Source: Stercorarius parasiticus
Taxonomy: Eukaryota; Chordata; Aves; Charadriiformes; Stercorariidae
Assembly: GCA_013396915.1 (NCBI GenBank)
Contig: VWZL01003406.1
Location: 127,078-191,077 of the forward strand
Reading direction: 5' to 3'
Length of the DNA: 64,000 nucleotides
This document shows positions 12,897-25,033 of the stretch, piece after piece. The first letter of the stretch is position 1, and every line of letters begins with the position of its first letter. The notes below the pieces were generated by a model, which searched no databases, was not told where the DNA came from, and saw only the letters and a program-made list of their open reading frames with translations. The position numbers and the translations under genes are program-made.

Positions 12897-12948
12897 AAAA
12901 AAAAATAAAAACAAAAAACCCTAAAAAACAAAAAACCAAACGAAAAAC
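12897..12948. repeat. A-rich low-complexity tract
   Basis: Runs of A are interrupted by T, C, CCC and CCAAAC over about 50 bases. It is the same compositional type as 14,881-14,905, 15,424-15,446, 34,183-34,219 and 55,517-55,562. Confidence 0.8.
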
Positions 12949-13386
12949 TACAATGCCTAGCAATACACAAGTAAGTTTATCAAAATTAGCATGGAAGCTT
13001 CAGATGCCACTTGACAGTTTTGGCCTTTGTCACTGAACGCCTCAGTTCTCCCTTCTTAAAACAGGGCCGTCGATGCTCCTAGAGTACTTGGATATTATGC
13101 AATAAATTTGTATTATTTCTAAAGCACTTAAATGCTGTTTAAGAGAGTCTTCTGGGTTGAATTACGAAGAAATGAATATTTCTTTGTTCAATGTGTAACT
13201 CAGATATTGTGCATTAAATATGGCTCGTGACCCTTCATCAATTAAACAGGCTGAAAGACTGAATAGCTGCTTATTGAGTGAGAGAGTAACTTTCTGGCAA
13301 TATACTGATTCTGTACTGAAGGAGTGAGTACAGCGCATAACCACAAAGATAGCAATTCCAGTTTAAGTGGGCAGTATAAGTTCTGT

Positions 13387-13432
13387 GGTGGGGTTTGGGG
13401 TTTTTTGGTTTTGTCTTTGGTGTTTTTTTTTC
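13387..13432. repeat. GT-rich/poly(T) low-complexity tract
   Basis: T-runs are interrupted by GG, GGG and GGGG, ending in a run of T. It is the opposite-strand version of the A-rich tracts. Confidence 0.75.
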
Positions 13433-15479
13433 CTTGAATTCTTTCTCTTTATAGCATTGCTAGTCATTTATTGTTGGTCAGAAGGCTGAGCCTGGGGTGG
13501 AGCTGCCACAGGTAGGAGCCCATCAGAGGGGATGTCTGTTTTCCTGGCTCCTTGGTGCAGATCTGAACTGGGCATGAGAAGCTGGGGACATGGGTTGTGT
13601 GAGTGCACAGTGCGTGTGCTGAAAACCAGAAATTTTAAAGTAGAAATTGTTAATCACCTGCTACATCCATCCTCCTTAGTAAATACATTTCAGATTACAT
13701 GCTTCTGAGGACTATAGCTCTGTTCTTGTGGCCATCCCACCTGAATTCATCCTGACAACGAACAATTTCACCAGGTTTTAAACACTGAAGTTCCTCCATT
13801 CCCTGTGGGAATTGGCATTGAGAATTCAACAGGGGCTCAAATACCTAAATTTCTTCTTTATTTTTAATGATTTAAACATGTAATTTACTACTTCTATCAT
13901 TAATTTGAGAGACATAGAATTAAATTTAATTTTTTCAACAATTATTATATTGTGTGACTTTAACACTGCTCTCAGGACTGGATGTATGCCCAGATCTACT
14001 TTAGATCTTTTTTTTTTATCTCTGAATTTGTTTGCTAACTACATGAATGGCCATTAGCTGTAGCAATCCAATCAAAAAAAGTGAAGCAAATACAAAAGAG
14101 AAATGCAACCTCTTCTTAGTTGATAAATAGACAAAAACACCACTTACATCATTTTACCCATGTGCCACTTCTGCATACTTTTCAATCTGACCCCAAGTGG
14201 CTAAGGCACAAATATTTATGTCAGAAAGAACAAGATCCGAGCATATATATCTGAAATATGGAAACTTATACACTGATGCTCTGACTCTAAGGTTATCTAT
14301 ATTTTCATAATTACAAAATGGGTAACTGTGATATTACAAACTCTGTCCCTATTGTATCAGTAGTGTATAATTCTACAATGATTATTCATGGAGGATTGAT
14401 ATTTATAGTATTATATCCAAGAAAATTAACACAATACTGAGATTTTTTTCCTTTCTCTTTACAATAAAATCTTCATAGAAGTAATAAATAAGTTACAAAC
14501 ACTGAAACAGAGCCTGCAAACAGACTTTAGCATATGTTGTAGGATTCCTCTGAAAAACAAATGCTCTAAATGAAGTCAAAGTTGTTTAAAATGTACTTGA
14601 TACACAACCTGAAAGATTTTTTCTATGCAAGTAGGAAGCTGATGTCAGAAAGTTATTAAACCCAGCATGTTTCATGCAACCTTCTTTCTCCTTATAGCAG
14701 ATGCAGTGTTGTCAAGAGAAACTACATGGCTCTGCTTTCAGCTGATGGTGTCACTGAAAAAAATAAAACTTCAGAGTTTAGCTGAATATCTGAACCACAC
14801 ACATAACTCATGATGTTATTTCTTTAGCACTCTAAATACGGTGTTATCTTGGGTGTCTGGCACAAATGATAACTTTGAGAATAAACAAAAAAAACCCACA
14901 AAAAATTCCTTAGAGAAGACAGTAGAAATGAGGAAGAGAGAGCTCTAGCCAGAGAAGAATCCAGAACAACAAGAGAAAGACCTGCATACCCTACTCCACA
15001 GAAGCACCAAGATCCAAATTACCCCTAACTGAAAGCCTGAATCAGAGTGACAGCTGAGAATCTGGCTCTTGATATTTAACTAGACTGCTAATGATTCAGC
15101 TGTGGGTAACAATGATCTCTGTCTGATGCTAAAATTCACTTAGCAGCTGTGATGCTACTTTTAAGGATTAAAGTAACTGCATTAACTGAAAATAAAGAGT
15201 TGTTTAACAAAACTACTAATAACTATGCTTTAACTTCCTAAGTGGCTTTTATATAAAACGTAGAAACCAAAGTAATCCACCATATTAGTACGATTTATCT
15301 ACATGCTTTTAATGACTTCTGATTATAGTCTTACATAAACAACGCTTTGCAAATTCAGCAAGATAAAAGATTGCATTCTCTAGTAAATTTCTTCTTTATG
15401 AGTTGCTAATTTTTATTTTTATGAAAAAAAAACCCAAACAAAAAAATCTGAACTGCAGTATGCCTGGCTGGCTTGTTTC

Positions 15480-15770
15480 AGGTGTGTGGGCTAACGAGCC
15501 ATCTGTCTTTCTTCCTGAACTAGACAGCACACGGGCCAGACAGAATTGATGCTTTAACCCCTGAGCTGCTCTGAGGCTGCATTCTGTTCCAAAGTGTGAA
15601 GTAAGGGGTTACAAGCTGGCAAAGCTAAAGCTAGGGAGAGAGATTATGCAGAGGGACAGTGCCGCAACCCCACTGCGAGGTGGCAGTTTGTGCACAGCCT
15701 CCTAGACAAATGAGCTCCAGGAGGCATGGCGTTCTCAGTGACCCAGTGTTGGTCTGAGCCATACAGCTCT
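15480..15770. other. Small GC-richer island in AT-rich DNA
   Basis: GC content is visibly higher here than in either flank, with several CpGs (for example at TGCCGCAACC and CTGCGAGG). There is no long open frame and no repeat signature. It contains a CTCF-like core (listed separately), so a regulatory or conserved non-coding role is conceivable but not shown. Confidence 0.4.
15673..15686 (+). promoter_or_regulatory. CTCF-like core motif
   Basis: CTGCGAGGTGGCAG differs from the vertebrate CTCF core CCGCGNGGNGGCAG at one position (T for C at the second base). CTCF is a zinc-finger architectural protein that binds such sites in insulators and loop anchors. The match lies in the GC-richer island. 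Occupancy cannot be inferred from sequence; a chance match is possible. Confidence 0.35.
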
Positions 15771-18420
15771 ATGTCTTGATGGGTTCTCACTCTGGTATTC
15801 ATATGCATATTTTTCATATTTTATACAGCCTTTCATCTGTAAGAGCACATTATGACAAGAAGGGGAGAAAGAAAACATAAGATTCGGCAATTATACCAAG
15901 AAAAAGATATTATAAAGATGTATGCTAATTTCCTTGGTGGGAGTTTGCTGTTTCAAACCTATGGCAAATTAAGGGTGTCGCTCTATATGTTTTGAAGCAC
16001 CCTGCACGGCAGCATACGTAAATGCCCAAATTCTGCTACCCTACACTGATGTGAATCAGTGGCAATTGTCCTGATAAATGAGATGTCTCCAGACTTATTT
16101 CAGAAACAAGGACAGCAGAACTTGGCCCAAGGGGAGTTGAGGGTAGTCATCATTTTGTAGGAACAGAGCCAAAGTCTGGGCATTTCTGCAGCTGAAGAAA
16201 GTACACAAAGCATATGCTGCCACTTATGAACTAAATGTCACTTGTCTTCTAAAGCTGTCTTTACCGTGAGGTTGCTATTTCTTGTTTCCCCACGGTCCCC
16301 ATAGTAGCTATAAAAATTTCATTTCTACTCTAAATATTTAAATCCCAGTCAGACCTGTTAACATTTTGGAGAGTAAACACAAAGGAGCCGCATGATTACT
16401 CTGTACCGTACTGGGCTTTGCTGGAAGGTTGTATCAGCTATAACTGTTTTTTTGTTTTGGGCCATAGAGATTTCTTAGTAACTTCAAATATAATGTGTGC
16501 TAGGATAATCTAATTGTTCCAAGAAAAGCTAGTTAGAACACATTAGTGAACTGTTGGGTACTGGAGTATTATTTCCTTCATGGGTTTTTTTGTTGCAAAT
16601 TGAAACACTTATGAATCAAGGAGCATCACCTCATCAGGGAGTTAGACTTTTTCAAACATTTCCAGTGTTTGAACTGACATCAGTTTAATTATTAGCATTT
16701 GTATTGCATATTATGGGTGTTTTTTTCTCAGTTGTGATTACAATTGAACATGCAAACAAAAACTTTCTCAGATCACTGGAAGTCAGCATTTTCTAACAGT
16801 CACTACAATTATTGTGTAATTGGTCTTACGGGTGGATTCAGAGGTCCTCATCCCTATAACACCACCATTGTGCTAGTATAAAAATACGTGAAAACATGAT
16901 GCCTATCACAAAGGCCTTATAGTCTAAATGAAATTAAATATGACCAAAAATAGTAAACAATCAAACAGAAAAGATTGATCTGAATGTTGAGGTTAACAAG
17001 AAAATCACATCACTTTACAAATTAAATATAGCCCAAACATATCATTCTAGAAAACTTAAAAGTGGTTTCCATAGTTGCCTTTTCATATCAAAAAAAAAAA
17101 AGGAATTTGTTGTAACAGATGAATAATGAACACCTTTAGTGCTAATATTAATCTGAGTATTTTCCTGATCAGAAAATTTGCATGGTTTCATATTGCTTTC
17201 TTCATAGCATTTGTTGGCTTGGTTAATTAAAAAGCAAACAGCCTGAAAACACCACAGATGAAAATTAATAACATTGTGCTTTTATATTGATCTCAGACCG
17301 GTCTTACTGAGCACATCAGCATAATATTAGTGCCATAGGCACATGTGTCAGTTGGTACAAAATCAGTTTTATCTACCATCATATTTGAAATCATATTTTA
17401 TTAATGAGAAATCCAAGAAAATTCTTTTTGAAACAAAATAACTCTGATGTCTCTTTAGGAGCTCCATTAATTTACAATGTTCTTTAGACCTGAAAATTTT
17501 TCAGTTTTATCCTTTCAATTAATAGGGATTTGCTCCTGTGACTATAAAAAAAATTTCTTCAGGCAAGTTTCACGAGACTATCTAACACATCAATTGTTAC
17601 AGAAAACAAAAACATACTTCAAATAACCGCAGCATGTTTATACCCACAAGCACAATTTGGCCAACAGAAATTTAATATCTGTGGAAAACAAATAAATATT
17701 TCTGCTTGTTATTTGCATGGAAGATGGCTGAAAAGGAACCATATGTTTATTTAACATATTTTTATAGTTTTTATTAATTGAATCTAAAAATTGTAAGCCT
17801 AAGTCCACTTGGTATATTACACGTAAGTGCAAGTCTACTGTGCCGAAACTAAAAAAACAGTGACTAAAAAACCCATGACGTTTACATTAATTGCACTATT
17901 TTTGGTCTCTTACTTGACAAAATACTGTTGTAAACTGAACTCTTGCCATAAAATACTCAAGAGAGCTGGTGTTCACTGAGAAACATAATGTAGAAGGGTG
18001 GAAGGGGACAGTAAAGTAAAAACTAGAGTAGTTAAGGCAGCTTTAAGCGCCACCTGTGGTCTCTTGGGGGACCAATAGCTTTGCAATAATAATGACAGCT
18101 ACAAGTGGCACTCACCTGATCTACTGGCCTATCTTTGCACTGCCAAAAATATCTGCCTTGTGCGGTGCACCAAAATTTCTGAGAAGTTCCCTGGAGGACA
18201 GAACATTTTCTCACCCAATGGTGATATCTACCAATTCTATTGTTTTACCCACCAAAAATGCAGCAAGTGCCTTTTAAATCTGATGAACTGCACTTGAAGA
18301 CTTGTATTGTTGACTTACGGAGGGGGATGGAAGGGAGCAGATTCCAACCTCCCTTGCTACTCTCATGTTTTTGCAACTGCTTTTGCACAAGATAATGCTC
18401 TAGTTTAAGCCCATGATCCC
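15771..18420. other. Gene-free AT-rich sequence
   Basis: No supportable gene or transposon. There is a poly(A) run at about 17,090-17,101. A second, weaker CTCF-core-like string lies at 18,047-18,056 on the minus strand (CAGGTGGCGC). Confidence 0.55.
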
Positions 18421-19053
18421 CATGGCCAGCAGTCAAGCACCCACCTGGCCACTCACTCACTCCCTGCCTCAGTGGGACAGGGGAAAAAATAGGAAGGGGA
18501 AAGCCGGTGGGTCAGGATAAAGTCGGGGAGATTGCTTACCAGTTATTGTCATGGGCGAAACAGGCTCAACTTGGGGAAATTTAAAGTTTGTTGGTTTCTT
18601 ATGGTAATACCTCCTCCTCCTTCCTCTCACGCTTTTTTGTTCTCTCCTCCTTTCTCTATCCGGTGTTTTATGCCCTTTCCTGAATACGCTTTCCCCGAGG
18701 CTCCACCAGTGTGTCTGAGGGGCTGCACTGTGCCCTGTGGTGGGTCCATTGGGACTGGCCGTGTCCAGCACAGGGCAGCCACTGGCCTCTTCCCTCAGAG
18801 GCCACCCCTGCAGCCCCCGCCCAGCTGCCAACACCTGAGCACCTGCACCCAGCACAAGAATCATACTTAGGCATTTCTCTCCCAGATGCTGGAAACTTTG
18901 ACTGTATGTTGCCTCCAATTTGAAACTGAACAGGGCTTTTCTTCTGAAGTAAAAAGAGCTATACCTCTTATTTTTCTTTTTTTCTTCCCCGACCCCCCAC
19001 CCTCCCCCCTCAGAAAATGAATAAATCACCAAAAAAACCTCATTGCCTGGCAT
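18421..19053 (-). other. GC-rich block with a 194-codon open frame of doubtful coding status
   Basis: GC content rises sharply here, with a handful of CpGs. The minus strand carries the longest open frame in the window, 19,053 to 18,469, 194 codons. Its translation starts MPGNEVFLVIYSF, has a basic cluster (RRREQ...RGRRRR) near residues 135-149, and shows no known domain, signal peptide or membrane segment. The plus strand is open in two frames over the same DNA, which points to low stop density from base composition rather than coding. The block ends where the CR1 begins. It could instead be a GC-rich regulatory region or part of an unrecognised repeat. Confidence 0.3.
18987..19009 (-). other. 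Canonical G-quadruplex motif
   Basis: On the plus strand the pattern is C4-GA-C6-A-C3-T-C6; the minus strand therefore has four G-runs of at least three with loops of one or two bases, a short-loop and probably stable G-quadruplex. It lies about 50 bp before the CR1 at 19,058. Confidence 0.8.
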
Positions 19054-19057
19054 AACC

Positions 19058-19503
19058 TGACTGAGGGCTGGAGCACTTCTGCTATGAGGAGAGACTGAGA
19101 GACTTGGGGGTGTTCAACCTGGAGAAGAGAAGGCTCCAGGGGGACCTTATAGCGGCCTTCCAGTACTCAAAGGGGCCTACAGGAAGGATGGGGAGAGACT
19201 CTTTATCAGGGAGTGTAGTGATAGGACACAGGGTAATGGCCTCAAATTGAAAGAGGGTAGATTTAGATTAGATATCAGGAAGAAATTCTTTACTATGAGG
19301 GTGGTGAGACACTGGAACAGGTTGCCCAGGGAAGTTGCCAATGCCTCAACCCTGGAAGTGTTCAAGGCCAGGTTGGATGGGACTTTGAGCAGCCTGGTCT
19401 AGTGGGAGGTGTCCCTGCCCAGGGCAGGGGGGTTGGAACTACATGATCTTTAAGGTCCCTTCCAACCCAAACTATTCTGTGATTCTGTGTGATTCTGTGA
19501 CTG
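19058..19503 (+). mobile_element. CR1 LINE, 3' end including ORF2 C-terminus
   Basis: About 445 bp cover the end of CR1 ORF2 and its 3' UTR, finishing in the tandem tail (ATTCTGTGATTCTGTG...). ORF2 encodes the endonuclease/reverse transcriptase; only its C-terminal part remains. The frame reading [18 protein letters not shown] ends at the TAG at 19,400-19,402. About 100 bp of 3' UTR follow, with GGGAGGTGTCCCTGCCCAGG and CTTCCAACCC. Relative to the usual family sequence, one G seems missing in the G-run at about 19,172-19,175, which shifts the frame. The 5' truncation abuts the GC-rich block. Confidence 0.93.
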
Positions 19504-22462
19504 TGTACTATGTAAATCATTTATTTTCTACTCATTCCTCCATCCATCCACAGGCTAATCTGTCCCTGTGTTTATGTGTATTCTTCTAGAAAAATGTAAA
19601 AGTCTTGATGGCTCATGTAAGAGAGCGTATGTATTGAGATTGATAACAGTGCATTATTTTGAATGCAAGTTACACTATTTACAGAAGTGCCTCCTTGGTG
19701 CAGTTCTCAGTCAATGAAAGAATTAATCTCCTTCACACGTGTGCTGGCATCTAAAATAAAGTAAATAATAAAGACCAGCGAGTGAAATGTTACTACCTGT
19801 TTCAGTTTGTTTGAAATCTACCAGGCCTCCATGCAAGATCTTAATTTGCCAATTTGTAGAACAGGACGGATTACACCCTGTAATAGATCAGACATCAGGA
19901 TTTTGTAATTTCTTAAGTATTCTCAGGCATAATGGAAAGTATAGATTAAATATCTAAATACATTAAAAAACATAAAAATGGCAAAAAGAAGAGAAAACAT
20001 TTTATCTTAATACCCTCTCCTTCTCCTTTGATCTCACACATAATGGAAACGATATGCTGGAAAAGAAAACCTGGAGATAGTTTGAGGAAGGTATGGAAGA
20101 TAACGCAACAACAAAGAAATACTCTACAATGGCTAAAGAGTGAGCATTTACATTTACATTTAGAATCAAAGTTTTCATCACACACAAAGAAAGGGAGAGA
20201 GAGCAGAAGCTTTAGAGTTTCTTTTGGGTGCTAGTTGCCTAAATCAGAAACTATTGCTTTAAAACCAAAAAAACCTAGATCAATTGCATAAAAGACCCAA
20301 GCTGGAGCATAGTACATGGGTCAGAAAATTGTTAATCAGGAATGATTTTTCGTAATATTCTGGCTTCAATGTGATTTGAGTTAGGAATGAAGAAAAGCTG
20401 ATTTTGTTTCATGGTTGTTTAGTGGACCATGAGACACTTATGGAGAATCATTTCATATGTATTCAATTTGCAGTGGACAGTATTCCACATGAGACCTGCA
20501 GACAGTAATCCTAGTAGAGCAGCTAAGGATTAAAGGGACAATCTGCCTCCCTGAAGTAGTTCTAGCTCAGGGCAAGGCTGACTGAAACAGCAGAACAGGG
20601 GTTTTTACTGTTCCTGAGCACCCTGTGTCATCTGGGGAGGCAGAGGGGGAGAGAAGAATGAAGAAATATTCCTTATAAATAAAACAAAAACCTAGAATAT
20701 ATCTTCTTACCAGTTGAGCAGCTAAAATACTTTCTCATTTACCTATACTGACAGATGACTTCCTCTGATCTTGACAAATTATTTTTGATCCATTCAGGCA
20801 GGTTTCTATAGGAATTAAAGTATGAGCAAGGTAAAAAGAAGAAACTAATTTTTTGTAACGTTAGTGTTTATAAAATTGGATTGATAATAACTGTAGACTC
20901 TGAAGTGAATTACAGTGAATTATAAACCAGTTTTTGCACGGATTTTGTTTTATAATCATAATTATTTATAAGATTTTAAGAAATGGTTATACCCAGAAGG
21001 TAAAGCAGTCATTTTCACCAGGAAAGCTGATCTGCTTGTCTTTTTTTAATCTTTTTACTTCATGAATAGAACACACAGGGTGGGGGTGATATAAAGGACA
21101 CGAATATGACTAATCTTAAAGTGGAACAAGCAGAACAAGCAAAACAAATGAAAATGTTCTTGTAACTGGTGATACTTTTCAGTGTTTTTATCTTTGAAAT
21201 AGAGAATAATTAGCAGTGGGAGGGGAAAAAAAAGATATTTGCAAACGTGAAAGAAAAGAACCACTGTTCCTAGAGCAGAACCTGGTGATATCTGAACAAG
21301 AGAGTGAGGGACTTCTACAGTATCTACTTATTTCAAAATAAAATTAAACTTAAGTACAGAAAAAAATCTTTCCAAAGACTGTTAACTCAAAATCTATGAC
21401 TTTCATTGCATTAACTCCCAACAGAATCATCTTTATGAGCAAAATATTGTCAGAGTAGTTGTAAAAAGAAGAAATGGAACTATTGCCATTCTTCAGTTTG
21501 AGAATCTAATGTTTTCATCATCATCCTTGCTACTATAAGATATTATATACAAAATCCTGTTTTGAGAAAGGCTTCTGGTGTAGAAGTATATTAGTCTAAG
21601 AGGTGAATTTCAAGTATGGAGGCATTAAAGCTCTCAAAGATTTTAAAATTGTGGATTCTTCAGCATCATCAATATATTCCGTGAAGGAGTTTGTAAGACT
21701 TCACTGACATGGATGGACAACTAGATGCAACTGAGTGCAAAGACGAGCTAACCAAACTAGTATACCAGAGAAACAGTCTCTCATATACTTCGTAAAGAAC
21801 CAGAGTTAGGTATTTCAAAGGGAAAGAGGAGAGAGAGACCTGAAGCTAGGAGTCTTTGCCTACAATAATTGTTCCCCAAGGTTTCACTCAAGGGACTTCA
21901 AAGATCAGAGATGGCACTCAAAATGTCTCCTCAGACTTATCCTTTACAAATTTGGGACTGTAGTTTATCAAGGGATATTCACAAAATAGAAAATGAAACA
22001 AAAAATGCTGAAATTTATCTCTTGGCATCTTCACCTAACTCTTTGAGTTGCTCCTAACTGCCTCCCATCAAAATCAGGAAATGATCGACTTAAATTCCTC
22101 TCTGCACAAGAATACAGATACAATCACTTTCATATGTAGAAAGCAGATGAGACTGGAAGAAGAAATAGAGGAAGAAACAATACCATATTGGAGCTTTCCT
22201 AAAAGACAATAAGAGCTGAGTGGTCTCACAGGTCACGTGTGAGCTGTGCAAGGCGTCACCATATAGAGATGCCCCAGGTAAGCACTGAATATGTTGATGC
22301 AGCATAGCCTTCCTTATACTCAGTGGTTTTATTAATCTGTATCCCAGAAAGAAGATAAACATGTTCATACAGCAATAAGTTTTGGAAAATTAATTTTACC
22401 CCTCAGCCAGGCTTTTAGGTCCACACTGATGCTCTAAAAAGGCTGTGGTATTTCTTTTTCAA

Positions 22463-22491
22463 GGGCTGACTTCAAGAGCTGACTTCACAAG
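22463..22491. repeat. 15-bp imperfect tandem duplication
   Basis: GGGCTGACTTCAA is followed immediately by GAGCTGACTTCAC. The period is 15 bases with few differences, consistent with slippage. Confidence 0.7.
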
Positions 22492-23380
22492 CTCACTCAG
22501 ATAAAGGTGTCCAGAGGATCTCCATATGTAGCTGCAGTCATGTTCTGTTATGCCTTAATTTATAAACCACCATATGTGTGGTAAAAAGAAACGGTACTGG
22601 ACCAGCCCATAAGATTCACAATGTCTACGCCTTTCCTTTAAGTCAGAAGGTAGAACAGCGACAATCTTCCCAAAATTTTGTGAAAAAACGTTACTAAAAA
22701 TAAAGACAAAAAAATATTGGTAGCTGAGAATTATCACAACATTTTCCATGTATGAGAAACTGCAAAAAGTAGCGGGTTTGGGGTTTTTTTTTAAATTCAT
22801 ATGTCTATCTTAATAAAACATTTATATCTTCTCCATATTGACACCAATATAAATATTGTATATGCATACACACATTTATATTGTAACTTACAGTTTAGGT
22901 TTTAAATTCAGGAATTTAAGGAGTACGATGGCGGCCTAAAATGAGGGAGCTGTCTAGAATTCTTTGAAAGGCTATATATGCTTTTATTGCACCTATAACA
23001 AAGTCATAAAAAGGATCAAATAAATTTCAGTAATCCCTTCAAGTACTTTATTTAAAGATTACAAGATCAAGTATTCATTTGCCCCTGCTTCATGAAAAGA
23101 TTTTCTGAAACCACATAATGAATGTAAAAGTGAGGGGAAAAAAAGAGATTGAGACTACAACATGAGAAAGATAGGTAAACAGGGCTATATGAAGTGCCTC
23201 CAGATGTTAATGATTATGCTGTGTTTGTGGAACAGTTATAGTTCATTTGTTCTTAGTTTAACATTAACAGCTTGTTTCATAATGCAAATATATATTTTAA
23301 AGAAGTCATAGAACAAGCAAGATTTATATTTTTTCCAATTATTTATTGCAGAATACAGACATTTGCATATAAGCCACACA

Positions 23381-23436
23381 ACATGCATGTATGCACACAA
23401 ACATACATGCTATGTGTGTGTATGCACATATATATC
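23381..23436. repeat. Alternating purine-pyrimidine tract with hairpin
   Basis: A degenerate CA/TG/TA repeat. GCATGTATG (23,385-23,393) and CATACATGC (23,402-23,410) form a perfect 9-bp stem around an 8-base loop. A TGTGTGTATGCACATATATAT stretch follows. Confidence 0.75.
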
Positions 23437-25014
23437 TTACCATTATGGAAAATGAAAATGCATTGAGTATAGCAAAGCTTTTTGGTAAAACACACACAAT
23501 CCTTGACAGTTCAGATTACTATGCAACTGCATTGTCTAAAATATAGTAAGCAAATTATTGCAGCAGTGCAAACTCCAGGCTTGGAGCTCTAGCTATGGAC
23601 CACGCAGGGTACTAGAGTGCCAAGAAAAAAATTGATCTATCCCTAAAAGAAGATTCTATAGATTAACAATACTGTGGGACTAATAAGAAACAAAAGATTT
23701 GATACAGAACCATCCAAGATGGAATGGTATCCACACCCTGTTTCTGTACCCATGTCCCACATGCATGTTCAAAAGAAGAGAAACACATCTATGGAGTCAG
23801 ACACGTGCTTTCTGCTATGGATGGGTAGTTTTACTCACCATATGTCAAGCATCTTACACCATCATCCTTCCTAGCATTGATCCACAGGATGGAGCCCTGA
23901 TATGAATTTATATTTCCAAATAGCACCAGTACTCTAAGAAGAAAACAATAAACGCAATTTAAAAAATGGAAAGAGGTGATACAGGTTCTTTGAACACCTA
24001 TTATTAGGTGCATAGAACCATCTAGAGGAACACTTTGGGGAAGATGGTGTGTTTACTCTTAGCTGTAGAAGATGCTATTTTCATTGGCTTCTGTTTTCTT
24101 AGTCTGACTTCTTTCATGGCATGAGCCATGAAAGCAAGCACATAGGAGTACAGAGTTCTCCTGTCCTGAAGCTGGTCTTTCGAAAACTGAAAGAATCAGA
24201 AATCTGTAGATTTTCTACTGAATTAAGTCCGTGGCTATTAGAGGACTGCATTTGAATCATTACAAACCAACAGTCACCTCTAAGCAGAGGCTTATAATTT
24301 TCTATGCATACTAAGGCACATTTAAATACTAAATATTATTAATATGAAAAATGCACATACATTAAATTATGTCTACGCAATTTATCTCTATGCAACAGAA
24401 AGTTCCATAGAAAAAGAAAACAAAATAGAATAATGATTCAAAATTCCAGGTAGTAACATTTTTTCCATATCTGCAACATATTTGACTGCAAAGGTCTACA
24501 CATCACAGCGAACAATGAGGTCACCTTCATTGTATGTAATAGAAAACTGACCGTAGCTGCATCATAGTCATCATATTTCAGATAATACAGTCACAGCAAA
24601 ACAGTAGCTCGTATTTTCACTACATCAGAGCTGTCTCCTGACAGCAGTTGATAGGAGCTGGATATAAGTAATTGGCTTAATAATACTGAAAGGAAAGCAG
24701 TTCAACCAGATCAACAGATGAAAGAGAGAATAATTTTATCTTTAGGCAATCAGGATATCAAATAGGCACGTGGAAGTGTAGACGAATTAGGAAACAGTGA
24801 GGAACAAGACATATGTATCCTATAGCTTTAGTAGAAATTACAACGAATGAAAAGTTTTTGCACAGGTTTTCAATAAGGTAGGCATTATTGTTTTATGCTC
24901 TCGTTGATTCAAGTCCAATCCATGTTTTGGGATATTTTTCATTCCTTAAGAAAAGCAAAGTGTTTTAATTTCAACAAGCACAAAGCATAAGGTCCTTCAA
25001 GAAAATAAAGGAAC

Positions 25015-25033
25015 GAAGAAAGAAAGAAAGAAA
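25015..25033 (+). repeat. (GAAA)n microsatellite
   Basis: Four or five GAAA units follow GGAACGAAG. Confidence 0.8.

Larger units (their letters stand above)
10991..15479. other. Gene-free AT-rich sequence
   Basis: No supportable gene. It contains low-complexity tracts: TTTA/TTTG repeats at 12,144-12,177, A-rich with C interruptions at 12,897-12,948, 14,881-14,905 and 15,424-15,446, and GT/T-rich at 13,387-13,432. No LINE, LTR or DNA-transposon signature stands out. Confidence 0.55.
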
